A DNA stretch of 49,213 nucleotides, from assembly GCF_000205025.1 (NCBI RefSeq), contig NZ_GL883685.1:1-49213 (forward strand), in the 5' to 3' direction. The notes under the pieces are model-generated. The model was not told the origin of the DNA, ran no database searches, and was given only the letters and a program-made list of their open reading frames with translations. This DNA is from Parasutterella excrementihominis YIT 11859 (GTDB taxonomy: Bacteria; Pseudomonadota; Gammaproteobacteria; Burkholderiales; Burkholderiaceae_F). Each line of letters begins with the position of its first letter. Position 1 is the first letter of the stretch. Made by a program: the position numbers and the translations under genes. This document shows positions 36,201 through 45,668 of the stretch, piece after piece.

Positions 36201-36854
36201 ATGCACGCTCTGAAGATGGCCGTTTTTGATTTTGACGGCACCTTAGTTGATTCAGTTCCTGCGATTGCCCGCGGCATCCAGTTGGCAAATGAAGAAATCG
36301 GGATTGCGCCTGTCAGTTATGAGATGGCGAAGAGCATTATCGGGTTAGGCTTCAAGGACATCATTCCGATCGTGGCGCCGGATCTTCCTGAAAGCGAGTA
36401 CGGTCGTTACAAAGACATTTACGTGCGCTATTTTCTTCAGAGCGATCCTTCTCTGAAGTTATTTCCGGGCGTTTTGGAACTTCTGCGTGAACTTCAAGAC
36501 GCCGGCATCAAAACCGCGATTGCAACCGGTAAAAGCCGCAAGGGCCTCTCAAGAATCGTTAATCGGATGAATGTGTGGGATTATTTTGATGATTCCATCA
36601 CAGCCGATGAAGCGCTCCCAAAACCCGACCCTCTAATGCTGAATACTCTGCTTGAAAGAAACGGGCTCACAATGGACGAGATTGTGATGATCGGCGACAC
36701 TGAGCACGATATTAAGCTAGGCAAAGCGGCCGGAGTCCGCACAATTGCGGTCACTTGGGGTGCTGCGCCGTTAGAACGTTTAGAGGCTTATAAGCCCGAC
36801 GCCATTGTCAGGACCATGGAAGCGCTCAAAACTAAGCTCGACGAGCTCGCTTAG
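36201..36854 (+). CDS. HAD superfamily hydrolase (phosphoglycolate phosphatase-like)
   Basis: A 217-residue HAD hydrolase of subfamily IA. Motif I is FDFDGTLVDS, motif II lies in TAIATGKSRKGL, the lysine in ADEALPKPDPLML, and motif IV in MIGDTEHDIKLGKAAGVRTI. It resembles Gph-type phosphatases that remove phosphate from phosphoglycolate or similar small esters; substrate assignment within this family is unreliable. It follows rluC on the same strand (also the order in other Burkholderiales). GGAAAAAGAAG precedes the ATG. Its last 23 bases overlap the convergent methyltransferase gene. Confidence 0.9.
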   Translation: MHALKMAVFDFDGTLVDSVPAIARGIQLANEEIGIAPVSYEMAKSIIGLGFKDIIPIVAPDLPESEYGRYKDIYVRYFLQSDPSLKLFPGVLELLRELQDAGIKTAIATGKSRKGLSRIVNRMNVWDYFDDSITADEALPKPDPLMLNTLLERNGLTMDEIVMIGDTEHDIKLGKAAGVRTIAVTWGAAPLERLEAYKPDAIVRTMEALKTKLDELA

Positions 36855-37563
36855 CGCCGAGAATTCCGAAGACCGTCGGGAGCTTCGGTAGCGACAAATC
36901 CTGTTTTTTCCAATCCGCTGCGGAGAACGTGCGAATGCGCTCTTCCGGCCCGGAGATGTCTGTGGCCGCGAGAATAAGCGTCGTAGGCGCGCAGTTTTTA
37001 ACAAGATCGGCGAGCATGCCGCTGTTGCGGTAGGGTGTTTCGATGAAGAGCTGAGTTTCTCCTTCCGAAGAAGCGCTCTTTCTTTCAAGATCTTTAATTG
37101 CATTGGTGCGGGCAGGCTCTTTAATCGGAAGGTAGCCGCAGAAACGGAAATGCTGTCCGTCCATACCGGAAGCCATTAAAGCTAAAAGAATAGAAGACGG
37201 TCCGACGAGCGGTACGACGCGGATACCAAGCTTATGAGCTTCCGCAGCGATTTGTGCGCCTGGATCCGCGACGCCCGGACATCCGGCTTCGCTCACAATG
37301 CCGATATCGTTTCCTTCCAATGCAGGCTTGAGCCAGCCTCGTACCTTTGCAGAATCCGGACGATGCCCGATTTCTTCAATAGAAAGCGAGGCTATAGGCG
37401 ATGGGTGGCCGCAGAATTTCAGGAAAGCTCTTGCCGACTTGGCGTTCTCAGCTAAAAAGAACTTGAGTTCACGAGCCGTTTGAATCGTGTGTTCGGGCAG
37501 TGTGTCGTTCAGTACCCCATCGGCGATAGGGACCGGCAGCATGAAGAGCTTTCCTTTATTCAT
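36832..37563 (-). CDS. SAM-dependent methyltransferase of the RsmI/tetrapyrrole methylase family
   Basis: A 243-residue protein with the tetrapyrrole (corrin/porphyrin) methylase fold, similar to RsmI but shorter and divergent. It keeps GNDIGIVSEAGCPGVADPGA and VPLVGPSSILLALMASGMDG (the SAM-binding region) and RFCGYLPIKEPAR, while the N-terminus MNKGKLFMLPVPIADGVLND replaces the typical RsmI PTPIGN pattern. It is probably a betaproteobacterial paralogue and not RsmI itself; the target is unknown. Its start overlaps the maf stop by one base (TGATG), so the two are coupled, and its 3' end overlaps the HAD gene on the other strand. Confidence 0.85.
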   Translation of the reverse strand: MNKGKLFMLPVPIADGVLNDTLPEHTIQTARELKFFLAENAKSARAFLKFCGHPSPIASLSIEEIGHRPDSAKVRGWLKPALEGNDIGIVSEAGCPGVADPGAQIAAEAHKLGIRVVPLVGPSSILLALMASGMDGQHFRFCGYLPIKEPARTNAIKDLERKSASSEGETQLFIETPYRNSGMLADLVKNCAPTTLILAATDISGPEERIRTFSAADWKKQDLSLPKLPTVFGILGAKRARRA

Positions 37564-38159
37564 CAGTTAAGCTCCGGAAGAACGTGAATGCCGGCCTGAG
37601 CAAGCATAGTCGTCAATTCAATCAGCGGCAGTCCGATGATGGCGGTCGGATCGTCGGATTTGCACTCGGCGACTAAGGCGATACCAAGTTTTTCAATTTT
37701 GGCTGATCCGGCGCAATTGAAAGGCTTCTCGCGTTCAAGGTACTCACGAATGCCTTCGGGAGGCAGATTGCGCATACGGATAAATGTCGGGACGACCGTG
37801 CTCTGCAGATTTCCTTTGGCGTCAATGACGGTCATGGCAGAATGGAATGTAACGGTCTGACCGGACATCTCGGAGAGCTGCTTGAAGGCGTTTTCGAAAT
37901 TGCCGGGTTTTCCGACCGGACGACCGTTTAATTCCAAGACCTGATCACAGCCGATGACCACGCAGTGCGGATGCTGGGCGGCAACTGCCTGAGCTTTCAG
38001 TACGGAAAGGCGCAGTGAGAGATCCTTCGGGCTTTCTCCTTTGAGCGGCGTTTCATCGACGTCGGGAGAGCAGGTAGTGAAAGGGATCTGGAGACGCTCT
38101 AAAAGCTCGCGTCGGAAAGGAGAACTTGAACCTAAAATTAATGCGGCTTTGTTGTCCAT
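37563..38159 (-). CDS. Maf-like nucleotide pyrophosphatase (YceF type)
   Basis: House-cleaning nucleoside triphosphate pyrophosphatase of the Maf family; the YceF subgroup prefers 7-methyl-GTP. Residues from the ATG at 38159 give LILGSSSPFRRELLERLQIP, the phosphate-binding start of all Maf proteins, followed by DVDETPLKGESP, VIGCDQVLELNGRPVGKP, TFHSAMTVID and SDDPTAIIGLPLIELTTML. The frame extends upstream to a TTG at 38186, but AGGA upstream of 38159 and the family start favour the ATG, giving 198 residues. It lies divergent from yceD and coupled to the downstream methyltransferase, an arrangement usual beside the yceD-rpmF-fab cluster. Confidence 0.9.
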   Translation of the reverse strand: MDNKAALILGSSSPFRRELLERLQIPFTTCSPDVDETPLKGESPKDLSLRLSVLKAQAVAAQHPHCVVIGCDQVLELNGRPVGKPGNFENAFKQLSEMSGQTVTFHSAMTVIDAKGNLQSTVVPTFIRMRNLPPEGIREYLEREKPFNCAGSAKIEKLGIALVAECKSDDPTAIIGLPLIELTTMLAQAGIHVLPELN

Positions 38160-38239
38160 AATTGGGTCGTTCCTAAAAGCACTCAAACTTGAAAGAGACT
38201 ATTCTAGTTCAGTGCTTATCGCAGAAAGAGAGAAATTCA

Positions 38240-38764
38240 ATGTCCGCATACCTAAAACAAACCGACTATGTGAATGCTTATGACCTGGCCAGAGATAAGA
38301 AAGTCATCGAAGGGCAGGCAAAATTGTCGGATCTTCCGCGCTTAAAAGACATGATTCTTCCGACCGAAGGAACCGTGACATACCGAATCTGCGGAATGAC
38401 GGCTAAAAAGGGATGGCCCGGCGCCGTCATGGAACTCGCGACCGTTGTTCCTTTGGTTTGCAATCGCTGCACGAAACCGATGGATTTCAAGATTGAGAGA
38501 GAAGTTGCTTTCCGCTTCGCTAAGAGCGAAGAAGAAGCCGATTCGATTCCGATCGACGAAGATGATGACACCGAAGTCATCGTCGGCAGCGACAAGCTCA
38601 ATGTTGCCGACTGGATTGAAGAAGAACTGATTCTTTCTCTTCCCTTGGTTCCGGCTCACGAAGAAGGCTGTCAGACCGACGGACCTGAAGAGTCAAAAGA
38701 CGAAGTTCAGAAGCCGAATCCTTTTGCAAAACTCAAAGATCTCAAAGGTTTGCGTAAGGTCTAA
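38240..38764 (+). CDS. yceD: DUF177 protein YceD
   Basis: A 174-residue protein of the DUF177/YceD family, found next to rpmF across bacteria and linked to 23S rRNA metabolism. The conserved cysteine pair is in PLVCNRCTKPMDFKIEREVA, followed by the acidic segment IDEDDDTEVIVGSDKLNVAD, WIEEELILSLPLVPAHEE and the terminal NPFAKLKDLKGLRKV, all family hallmarks. The ATG at 38240 is preceded by AGAGAG seven bases away; an in-frame TTG at 38189 would add 17 unlikely residues. A promoter for rpmF overlaps its 3' end. Confidence 0.93.
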   Translation: MSAYLKQTDYVNAYDLARDKKVIEGQAKLSDLPRLKDMILPTEGTVTYRICGMTAKKGWPGAVMELATVVPLVCNRCTKPMDFKIEREVAFRFAKSEEEADSIPIDEDDDTEVIVGSDKLNVADWIEEELILSLPLVPAHEEGCQTDGPEESKDEVQKPNPFAKLKDLKGLRKV

Positions 38765-38778
38765 GGTTAGTGTAGAAT
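38750..38778 (+). promoter_or_regulatory. Promoter of rpmF
   Basis: TTGCGT (38750-38755), a 17-base spacer and TAGAAT (38773-38778) make a good vegetative promoter that begins inside the last codons of yceD. The resulting leader of about 75 bases contains a stem GAGCGG (38793-38798) / CCGCTC (38814-38819) before rpmF. Confidence 0.55.
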
Positions 38779-38857
38779 GCCTGATTTTCCAGGAGCGGAA
38801 GCGTAACTGTTGCCCGCTCGATTTTGAAAGTTAGATTTTAATTTACGTGGGGTTACC

Positions 38858-39046
38858 ATGGCTGTTCAGCAAAATAAGAAATCGACCAACAAGCGCGGCA
38901 ATCACCGTGCTCACGATTTTCTGACGAACCCGCCTCTGGCTGTCGAACCGACAACCGGCGAAGTTCACCGTCGTCATCACATTTCTGCCACCGGTTTTTA
39001 CCGTGGTAAGAAAGTCATCGCTACTAAGGCTGACGACCAGGAATAA
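38858..39046 (+). CDS. rpmF: Ribosomal protein L32
   Basis: Large-subunit protein L32, 62 residues. [20 protein letters not shown] is the standard L32 start, and [20 protein letters not shown] the standard end; the zinc cysteines found in some lineages are absent, as usual for proteobacteria. GTGGGG lies upstream. It follows yceD by 93 bases and has its own promoter. A terminator after it separates it from fabH; plsX, normally the next gene, is missing. Confidence 0.97.
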   Translation: MAVQQNKKSTNKRGNHRAHDFLTNPPLAVEPTTGEVHRRHHISATGFYRGKKVIATKADDQE

Positions 39047-39124
39047 GTCTTCACTGACCCGGATCGCTCTCATCTGAGACCCACGACGGACGGTGCGGCG
39101 ATCGAGTCTAAAGACATTCTGCAG

Positions 39125-39147
39125 AGCTCTCTTCGGAGAGCTTTTTG
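39125..39147 (+). terminator. Intrinsic terminator after rpmF
   Basis: AGCTCTC (39125-39131), TTCG, GAGAGCT (39136-39142) followed by TTTTTGTTTTT. Confidence 0.8.
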
Positions 39148-39254
39148 TTTTTCTGCGGAAAATTTGTATTTGTGTGTAATACGGGTTTTCTGCTTGTATT
39201 CGCAAGTCCTAATTAAAGTAATCTGTCGCTCATAGTTATTTAGAGGATTTCCCA

Positions 39255-40241
39255 GTGTCGGAAAATTGTTTTTCTCGTATCGCCTCCACCGGAAGTTTTC
39301 TTCCGAAGAGAGCGGTAAGCAATGAAGAGTTGGCTCAGGATTTAGCCAAAATCGGTGTCGAGACGAGCGACGAATGGATCCGTACCCGCACGGGCATCGA
39401 ACAGCGCTATCTTGCTTCCGGTGAAGAGTCCACCACTTATTTGGCCTCCGAGGCTGCAAAACAGGCCTTGGAAGCAGGTGGTTTTTCTCCTGACGAAATT
39501 GATCTGATTATTGTCGCGACGACCACTCCGGATTCCGTTTTCCCGAGCACGGCTTGCCAAGTTCAGGCGATTCTCGGTGCGTCGGGCGCCGGTGCCTTTG
39601 ATATTCAGGCCGTTTGTTCCGGTTTTGCCTATGCACTTTCGATTGCTGACTCAATGATTCGTGCTGGTTCTGCCAAGCGCGTCTTGGTGATCGGTGCAGA
39701 GACTCTGTCTCGTGTTTTGGATTGGAAAGACAGAACAACTTGTGTTTTGTTCGGCGACGGCGCCGGAGCTGTGGTTCTGGAAAAATCCGATGAGCCCGGT
39801 ATTTTGGCTTCTGAACTGAAGGCAGACGGCACGCGCGGAGTGCATGTACTGGCCGCAGACAGTCATATCGACGGCGGTAAAGTCGTCGGTGATCCGTTCA
39901 TCCGCATGGACGGCCGCTTGGTCTTTAAGGCTGCGGTAGAAAAAATGACGGAAAGCGCTCGCAATGTACTGACCAAAGCCAACTTGGCTACGAACGACGT
40001 GGATCTTTATATTCCTCATCAGGCCAACTTGCGCATCATGAATATGGTTCGCGAAAAACTCGGTATTGATGAGGAACACCTGATGATTTCCGTCAATCAG
40101 CACGGAAACACATCTGCTGCCAGCGTTCCGCTTGCTTTGGATAAAGCACACAGATCCGGAAGACTGAAACGCGGGGATCTCGTTCTGCTGCAGGGAGTCG
40201 GAGGAGGTTTTACCTGGGCCTCCGTATTGCTCAAGTTCTAA
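39255..40241 (+). CDS. fabH: 3-oxoacyl-ACP synthase III
   Basis: Starts fatty acid synthesis by condensing acetyl-CoA with malonyl-ACP. The 328 residues hold the catalytic triad: Cys in [18 protein letters not shown], His in [16 protein letters not shown] and Asn in [28 protein letters not shown] and [15 protein letters not shown] are also typical. The start is GTG at 39255 with GAGGAT ten bases upstream. It is first in the fabH-fabD-fabG-acpP-fabF cluster, and follows rpmF without the usual plsX between them. fabD begins 17 bases after its stop. Confidence 0.96.
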   Translation: MSENCFSRIASTGSFLPKRAVSNEELAQDLAKIGVETSDEWIRTRTGIEQRYLASGEESTTYLASEAAKQALEAGGFSPDEIDLIIVATTTPDSVFPSTACQVQAILGASGAGAFDIQAVCSGFAYALSIADSMIRAGSAKRVLVIGAETLSRVLDWKDRTTCVLFGDGAGAVVLEKSDEPGILASELKADGTRGVHVLAADSHIDGGKVVGDPFIRMDGRLVFKAAVEKMTESARNVLTKANLATNDVDLYIPHQANLRIMNMVREKLGIDEEHLMISVNQHGNTSAASVPLALDKAHRSGRLKRGDLVLLQGVGGGFTWASVLLKF

Positions 40242-40258
40242 TTGTCAATAAAAGAAAA

Positions 40259-41203
40259 ATGCAAGATAAAAAAATCGCCTTTGTATTTCCCGGTCAGGGA
40301 AGCCAGGCTGTCGGAATGCTCTCAACCTTAGCCGACGAGCCGATTGTTCGCGAAACACTCAAGGAAGCCGATGAGGCTTTAGGTTTTGCTTTGTTCAAGT
40401 TGATTGCTGAAGGTCCGGCTGAAGAGCTTAGCCTGACGGTCAATACTCAGCCAGCCTTGGTTTGCGCTTCGATTGCTATGTATCGTTTTTATCTCCAGGA
40501 AGGCGGTCGCAAGCCGGATCTGCTCGCCGGCCACAGCCTCGGTGAATACTCTGCTTTGGTTGCTGCCGGTGCGCTCGACTTTACGGATGCTCTGCAGCTG
40601 GTTCGCTATCGCGCAGAACAAATGCAGGCCGCGGTTCCCGTCGGTGAAGGTACGATGGCTGCGATCCTCGGTTTATCCGACGACCAAGTGAAGACCGTCT
40701 GCCTTGAATGCGCTACAAATGGCGTTGTCGAAGCCGTTAACTTCAATACTCCGGGGCAGGTCGTGATTGCCGGTACCGTTGCAGCTGTTCAGGAAGCCAT
40801 GGAAAAGAGTTTGGCTGCCGGTGCGAAGCGCGCTATCAAACTGAATGTTTCCGGTCCGTTCCATTCTTCTTTGATGAAACCGGCTGCGCTTGCCATGGAA
40901 GAAAAGCTGAAAACCGTTGACCTTCAGAAACCTTTCCTGCCGGTCTTACATAACGTTGACGTCCAAATCCACGAAGAACCCGACGCCATTCGCGACGTTC
41001 TGGCGGCTCAGGTTGCCTCTCCGGTTCTGTGGGCCGATACAGTTCGTAAGATGGAAGAGGCCGGCGTCATGGAAATTTATGAAGTCGGTCCCGGAGCAGC
41101 TTTGTCCGGAATGGTCAAGCGCATCACCAAAGGAATTACTGCTAAAGCATTAAACAGCCGTGCAGCCTTAGAAGAAGCTGCTGCGGCAAACCAGGAGAAA
41201 TGA
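40259..41203 (+). CDS. fabD: Malonyl-CoA:ACP transacylase
   Basis: Transfers malonyl from CoA to acyl carrier protein for fatty acid elongation. The 314 residues show the family start IAFVFPGQGSQAVGML, the nucleophile serine in AGHSLGEYSALVAAGAL, the catalytic histidine in VSGPFHSSLMKPAALAM and the late YEVGPGAALSGMVKRI. Length matches E. coli FabD (309). The ribosome site is weak. It is in tight order with fabG, whose start lies three bases after its stop. Confidence 0.96.
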   Translation: MQDKKIAFVFPGQGSQAVGMLSTLADEPIVRETLKEADEALGFALFKLIAEGPAEELSLTVNTQPALVCASIAMYRFYLQEGGRKPDLLAGHSLGEYSALVAAGALDFTDALQLVRYRAEQMQAAVPVGEGTMAAILGLSDDQVKTVCLECATNGVVEAVNFNTPGQVVIAGTVAAVQEAMEKSLAAGAKRAIKLNVSGPFHSSLMKPAALAMEEKLKTVDLQKPFLPVLHNVDVQIHEEPDAIRDVLAAQVASPVLWADTVRKMEEAGVMEIYEVGPGAALSGMVKRITKGITAKALNSRAALEEAAAANQEK

Positions 41204-41206
41204 TTC

Positions 41207-41971
41207 ATGACTCAGTCCGTTTTTACAGCTGACGCACTCGCCGGCGAAATCGTATTAGTCACCGGCGCCAGTCGCGGTATCGGAGCAGCCATTCTGGACG
41301 TCTGCGTTAAAGCCGGTGCCACAGTGATCGGCACGGCAACAAGTGACTCCGGCGCTGCAAAGATTTCCGCTCGTATCCAGGAACTCGGCGGCAAAGGCGA
41401 AGGCCGCGTTTTAAATATTGCTGCCCGCGAAGGTACCGACGCTTTCATGAAAGCGCTCGAAGCCGACTTCGGTTCCGTTACCGTGTTAGTGAACAACGCC
41501 GGCATCACTCGCGATACGCTTTCCATGCGTATGAAAGATTCTCAGTGGGATGAAGTGATCGAAACGAATCTCACAGGCGGATTCCGTCTTTCCCGCGCCT
41601 GCCTCAAAGGCATGATGAAAGCCCGTCACGGTCGCATCATTAACATAGCCTCCATCGTCGGCATGATGGGCAATGCCGGCCAGGCGAACTACGCTGCCGC
41701 CAAGGCCGGTACGATCGCTATGAGCAAATCCATCGCCAGAGAAATCGGTTCCCGCGGTGTTACCGTCAACTGCGTTGCGCCCGGATTTATCGCAACCGAT
41801 ATGACCGACGCGCTGAACGATGCGCAGAAGCAAGCTCTTCTTGCACAGATTCCGCTCGGACGCTTAGGTTCTGCAGATGATGTTGCCGAAGCCGTGGTGT
41901 TCCTGGCTTCCAGCGCAGCTGCCTATATCACCGGTCAGGTCATTGAAGTTAACGGCGGCATGAGGATGTAA
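41207..41971 (+). CDS. fabG: 3-oxoacyl-ACP reductase
   Basis: NADPH-dependent reductase of the fatty acid cycle, a short-chain dehydrogenase of 254 residues. The cofactor loop is VTGASRGIGAAI, NNAGITRD follows, and the catalytic Ser-Tyr-Lys are in INIASIVGMMGNAGQANYAA and AAKAG. The end GQVIEVNGGMRM is standard. It has about ten extra N-terminal residues compared with E. coli FabG. AGGAGA precedes the ATG. Confidence 0.95.
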   Translation: MTQSVFTADALAGEIVLVTGASRGIGAAILDVCVKAGATVIGTATSDSGAAKISARIQELGGKGEGRVLNIAAREGTDAFMKALEADFGSVTVLVNNAGITRDTLSMRMKDSQWDEVIETNLTGGFRLSRACLKGMMKARHGRIINIASIVGMMGNAGQANYAAAKAGTIAMSKSIAREIGSRGVTVNCVAPGFIATDMTDALNDAQKQALLAQIPLGRLGSADDVAEAVVFLASSAAAYITGQVIEVNGGMRM

Positions 41972-42008
41972 CAACGGCTATTTTCGGCCGTTCACGTTAC
42001 TGCGGCTC

Positions 42009-42017
42009 TGATAAAAT
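42009..42017 (+). promoter_or_regulatory. Extended -10 promoter candidate for acpP
   Basis: TGATAAAAT matches the extended -10 consensus TGnTATAAT with one change, about 65 bases before acpP, and has no good -35. An extra promoter is expected here because acyl carrier protein is needed in excess over FabG. A small stem, GGCCC-N6-GGGCC, follows at about 42028-42043. Confidence 0.4.
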
Positions 42018-42082
42018 GCCAAGATTAGGCCCGAGAAGGGGCCATGAATAATTTTTTATCACTCTAGAAAAGAGGTTTTTAA

Positions 42083-42322
42083 ATGGACAATATTGAACAA
42101 CAGGTTAAGAAGGTCGTCGCTGAACAGCTCAGCATCAATGAAGCCGATATCAAGAATGAAAGCGCTTTCATCTCCGACCTCGGTGCAGACTCTCTTGACA
42201 CCGTTGAATTGGTCATGGCCCTTGAAGACACATTCGGCATCGAAATTCCTGACGACCAGCAGGAAAAGATCCAGACCGTTCAGGACGCTATCGATTTCAT
42301 CGAAGCTCACAAGAAGGCTTAA
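42083..42322 (+). CDS. acpP: Acyl carrier protein
   Basis: A 79-residue acidic carrier of growing acyl chains. The phosphopantetheine serine is in [20 protein letters not shown], the invariant ACP motif. GAGGT eleven bases upstream precedes the ATG. It sits between fabG and fabF as in most proteobacteria. Confidence 0.98.
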   Translation: MDNIEQQVKKVVAEQLSINEADIKNESAFISDLGADSLDTVELVMALEDTFGIEIPDDQQEKIQTVQDAIDFIEAHKKA

Positions 42323-42346
42323 TTAAAGGCCGAACGGAGCTCCTGA

Positions 42347-43573
42347 ATGCGTCGTGTGGTTGTTACCGGATTGGGCATGGTTAGCCCAATCGGCAACACG
42401 GTCGAAGAAAGTTGGAATAACGCCCTTGCCGGCAAGTCCGGCATCGGCGTTATTACGCAATTTGATGCATCCTCTTTCGGCAGCCGTATTGCCGGTGAAG
42501 TTAAAAATTTTGAAGTCGAAAAATATCTTCCGGCAAAAGAAGCTCGCCGTTTCGACCGTTTTATTCAATTAGGTATTGCTGCAGCTGTCCAGGCACTGGA
42601 TGACAGCGGCCTGACTTTTGAAGGCGAGGGAGCAGAGAGAGCGGGTTGTGCCATCGGCAGCGGAATCGGCGGCTTGCCGATTATCTGCCAGAACTATCAG
42701 TCGTATATGGAAAGAGGCGAACGACGCATCTCTCCGTTCCTGATTCCCGGCGCGATTGCCAACATGGTCTCGGGACAGCTCTCCATCATGCGCAATCTGC
42801 AGGGACCGTCCCTGGCTTATTCCACAGCCTGCACGACCGGTTTGCACAGCATCGGTGAAGCAGCTTGGATGATTCGCCGAGGAGACGCTGATGTCATGGT
42901 TGCCGGCGGTGCTGAAAGTACGGTTTGTCCGCTGGGCGTTGGCGGCTTTGACAATATGCATGCTTTGTCCCGCAGAAACGACGATCCGACAACGGCATCC
43001 CGTCCGTTCGATAAAGACCGCGACGGCTTTGTGCTGGGCGAAGGATCCGGTGTTCTGGTTCTTGAAGACTATGAACATGCCAAGAAACGCGGCGCCAAGA
43101 TTTATGCCGAGATCGTCGGCTACGGTCTTTCTGCCGATGCTCATCACATTACGACTCCGAGTGCCGAAGGTCCGATGCGCTGCATGAAGAATGCCATGCG
43201 TCAGGCCGGTCTGAACCCGTCGGATATTCAGTATCTGAACGCTCACGGTACCAGTACATCTGTCGGTGACGTCAATGAAACCAATGCCATCAAACTGGCT
43301 TTCGGTGAAGACGCGAAGAAGTTAGTGGTCAACTCCACTAAGTCTATGACCGGACACCTCTTGGGCGGCGCCGGCGGCATCGAATCCGTCTTTACGGTTT
43401 TGGCACTGAAGAATCAAGTTTCTCCTCCCACGATCAACATTTTCAATCAGGATCCGGAATGCGATCTGGATTACTGCGCAAATGTTGCTCGTGAGATGCC
43501 GATCCGCTATGCCATGAAGAACTCCTTTGGCTTCGGCGGAACAAACGGATCTTTGATCTTTGGACAGGTCTAA
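42347..43573 (+). CDS. fabF: 3-oxoacyl-ACP synthase II
   Basis: Elongating condensing enzyme of fatty acid synthesis. The 408 residues begin RRVVVTGLGMVSPIGNTVEE; the nucleophile cysteine is in YSTACTTGLHSIGEAAWMI and the two histidines are in LNAHGTSTSVGDVNETNAI and KSMTGHLLGGAGGIESVF. GGAG precedes the ATG. It closes the cluster, followed by an intrinsic terminator. Confidence 0.97.
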   Translation: MRRVVVTGLGMVSPIGNTVEESWNNALAGKSGIGVITQFDASSFGSRIAGEVKNFEVEKYLPAKEARRFDRFIQLGIAAAVQALDDSGLTFEGEGAERAGCAIGSGIGGLPIICQNYQSYMERGERRISPFLIPGAIANMVSGQLSIMRNLQGPSLAYSTACTTGLHSIGEAAWMIRRGDADVMVAGGAESTVCPLGVGGFDNMHALSRRNDDPTTASRPFDKDRDGFVLGEGSGVLVLEDYEHAKKRGAKIYAEIVGYGLSADAHHITTPSAEGPMRCMKNAMRQAGLNPSDIQYLNAHGTSTSVGDVNETNAIKLAFGEDAKKLVVNSTKSMTGHLLGGAGGIESVFTVLALKNQVSPPTINIFNQDPECDLDYCANVAREMPIRYAMKNSFGFGGTNGSLIFGQV

Positions 43574-43592
43574 GCAAATGATTCGCTTTAGG

Positions 43593-43620
43593 AAAAGGAT
43601 CGCTTCGGCGGTCTTTTTCT
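43593..43620 (+). terminator. Intrinsic terminator after fabF
   Basis: AAAAGGATCGC (43593-43603), TTCG, GCGGTCTTTTT (43608-43618) with two G-U pairs; the T-run is part of the lower stem. Confidence 0.75.
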
Positions 43621-43849
43621 ATTTGGAGAGCTGGAGAAATTGCGCAAAACGGCAATAATTCGTAAATAAGTTTGCGTCGGGAGGCCGAATAAAGTTAGCT
43701 AAAATATCCCATTTAAAAAGTAACTTATTGGTGCATTTGACTATTTCTGTGAGCGCCTTCTGGTCTTTGGACTGCGATCACTCTCACAAAAATATCAGTG
43801 CTTTTTGTTTTTTGTTTTGACAGCAAAACGTTTGATGTCAAAGGAGCCT

Positions 43850-45643
43850 ATGAAGCAGATCAGAAACTTTTCCATCATCGCGCATATCGATCATGGAAAA
43901 TCCACACTCGCCGATCGTTTGATTCAACGCTGCGGCGGTCTTTCCGAGCGCGAAATGGAGTCTCAGGTTCTGGACTCTATGGATTTGGAAAAAGAAAGAG
44001 GCATTACGATCAAAGCACAGACAGCAACGCTGAACTATAAGGCTAAAGACGGGCAGACCTATCTTTTAAATTTGATTGATACTCCGGGACACGTTGACTT
44101 TAGCTATGAAGTCAGCCGCTCCTTGTCCGCCTGCGAGGGTGCGCTTTTAGTCGTTGATGCAACCCAGGGCGTTGAGGCTCAGACCGTTGCCAACTGCTAC
44201 ACCGCCATTGAGCTCGGCGTAGAAGTTCTTCCGGTTCTCAATAAGATGGACCTGCAGAGTGCTAATCCGGATGAAGCCAAAGAAGAAATAGAAGATGTGA
44301 TCGGTCTTGATGCGACCGACGCGATTGAAGCGTCTGCGAAAACCGGCATGGGCATCGATGAGATTCTCGAACGCGTTGTTGAGCGTATTCCGGCTCCGCA
44401 GGGCGATCCTGCCGCTCCGCTTCAAGCGCTGATTATTGATTCCTGGTTCGATAACTATGTCGGCGTCGTTATGCTCGTTCGCGTGGTTAACGGCACGATT
44501 AAACCTAAAGACAAAATCCGTCTGATGGCGACCGGTGCCAACCATCTGGTTGAACAGGTCGGTGTGTTTACGCCGAAATCTCAGACGAGGCCTGAGCTTT
44601 CCGCCGGGCAGGTGGGCTTTGTTGTTGCCGGTATTAAAGAACTGAAGCACGCCCGCGTCGGTGATACCGTCACTAATGCCGCCAAACCGGCCGAAGAGGC
44701 ACTCCCCGGTTTTAAAGAAGCAAAGAGCCAGGTGTTTGCAGGTCTTTATCCGGTTGAATCCAACCAGTACGATGCACTTCGTGATGCACTGACTAAACTG
44801 CAGCTGAACGATGCCGCTCTTCATTTTGAGCCGGAAGTTTCTCAAGCGTTAGGTTTCGGGTTCCGCGCCGGCTTCCTCGGTCTGCTGCACATGGATATTG
44901 TCCAAGAGCGACTTGAGCGCGAATACAACATGGATTTGATCACGACCGCCCCGAGTGTCGTATATGAAGTCCTTCTGCGCAATGGCGAAGTGATTCACGT
45001 GGAGAATCCTTCCAAGCTGCCTCCTGTCGACAAGATTGCCGAAATTCGTGAACCGATTGATTCTGTAACTATTTTTGTGCCGGATGAATATGTGGGCCCA
45101 GTCATGACGCTCTGTAATCAGAAACGCGGCGTTCAGCTTGACCTTGCCTATCACGGCCGTCAGGTTCATCTGCATTACGATTTGCCGTTGGCCGAAATTG
45201 TGCTCGACTTCTTCGATAAGCTGAAGTCTTTAACACGCGGCTATGCCTCGATGGACTATGAGTTCAAAGAGTATCGTGCCGCAGATGTTGTCAAGATAGA
45301 TATTCTCATCAACGGGGATAAGGTTGACGCCCTGTCCTCGATCGTTCACCGGGCTAACTCAGTAGCTCGAGGCCGCGAAATCGTGACTAAGATGCGCAGT
45401 ATTATTCCTCGCCAGATGTATGACGTTGCTATTCAGGCGGCGATTGGCGTGAATGTGATTGCACGTGAAAATGTTAAGGCCCTTCGTAAAAACGTTCTAG
45501 CCAAGTGCTACGGCGGCGACATTACACGTAAGCGTAAACTTCTGGAAAAACAGAAGGCCGGTAAGAAACGAATGAAGCAAGTCGGTACCGTGGAGATTCC
45601 GCAGGAAGCCTTCCTTGCCATCCTTCAGCAAGACGATAAATAA
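43850..45643 (+). CDS. lepA: Elongation factor 4 (LepA)
   Basis: Ribosomal GTPase that back-translocates or rescues stalled ribosomes and aids 30S assembly. From the ATG at 43850 the protein has 597 residues (E. coli 599) and begins [58 protein letters not shown] and the LepA-specific C-terminus ([20 protein letters not shown]) are present. The frame is open back to a TTG at 43805, but the family start and AGGAG near 43842 favour 43850. The 276 bases before it contain no gene; in many relatives rpoE and mucD lie there. Confidence 0.96.
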   Translation: MKQIRNFSIIAHIDHGKSTLADRLIQRCGGLSEREMESQVLDSMDLEKERGITIKAQTATLNYKAKDGQTYLLNLIDTPGHVDFSYEVSRSLSACEGALLVVDATQGVEAQTVANCYTAIELGVEVLPVLNKMDLQSANPDEAKEEIEDVIGLDATDAIEASAKTGMGIDEILERVVERIPAPQGDPAAPLQALIIDSWFDNYVGVVMLVRVVNGTIKPKDKIRLMATGANHLVEQVGVFTPKSQTRPELSAGQVGFVVAGIKELKHARVGDTVTNAAKPAEEALPGFKEAKSQVFAGLYPVESNQYDALRDALTKLQLNDAALHFEPEVSQALGFGFRAGFLGLLHMDIVQERLEREYNMDLITTAPSVVYEVLLRNGEVIHVENPSKLPPVDKIAEIREPIDSVTIFVPDEYVGPVMTLCNQKRGVQLDLAYHGRQVHLHYDLPLAEIVLDFFDKLKSLTRGYASMDYEFKEYRAADVVKIDILINGDKVDALSSIVHRANSVARGREIVTKMRSIIPRQMYDVAIQAAIGVNVIARENVKALRKNVLAKCYGGDITRKRKLLEKQKAGKKRMKQVGTVEIPQEAFLAILQQDDK

Positions 45644-45668
45644 CAACCCTTCAAGCGGATAAATTGAA

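Noticed and set aside
36832-37563. Calling this gene rsmI
   Set aside because: It has the same fold, but lacks the typical RsmI N-terminal motif, is shorter, and sits in the maf-linked position of a separate betaproteobacterial paralogue.
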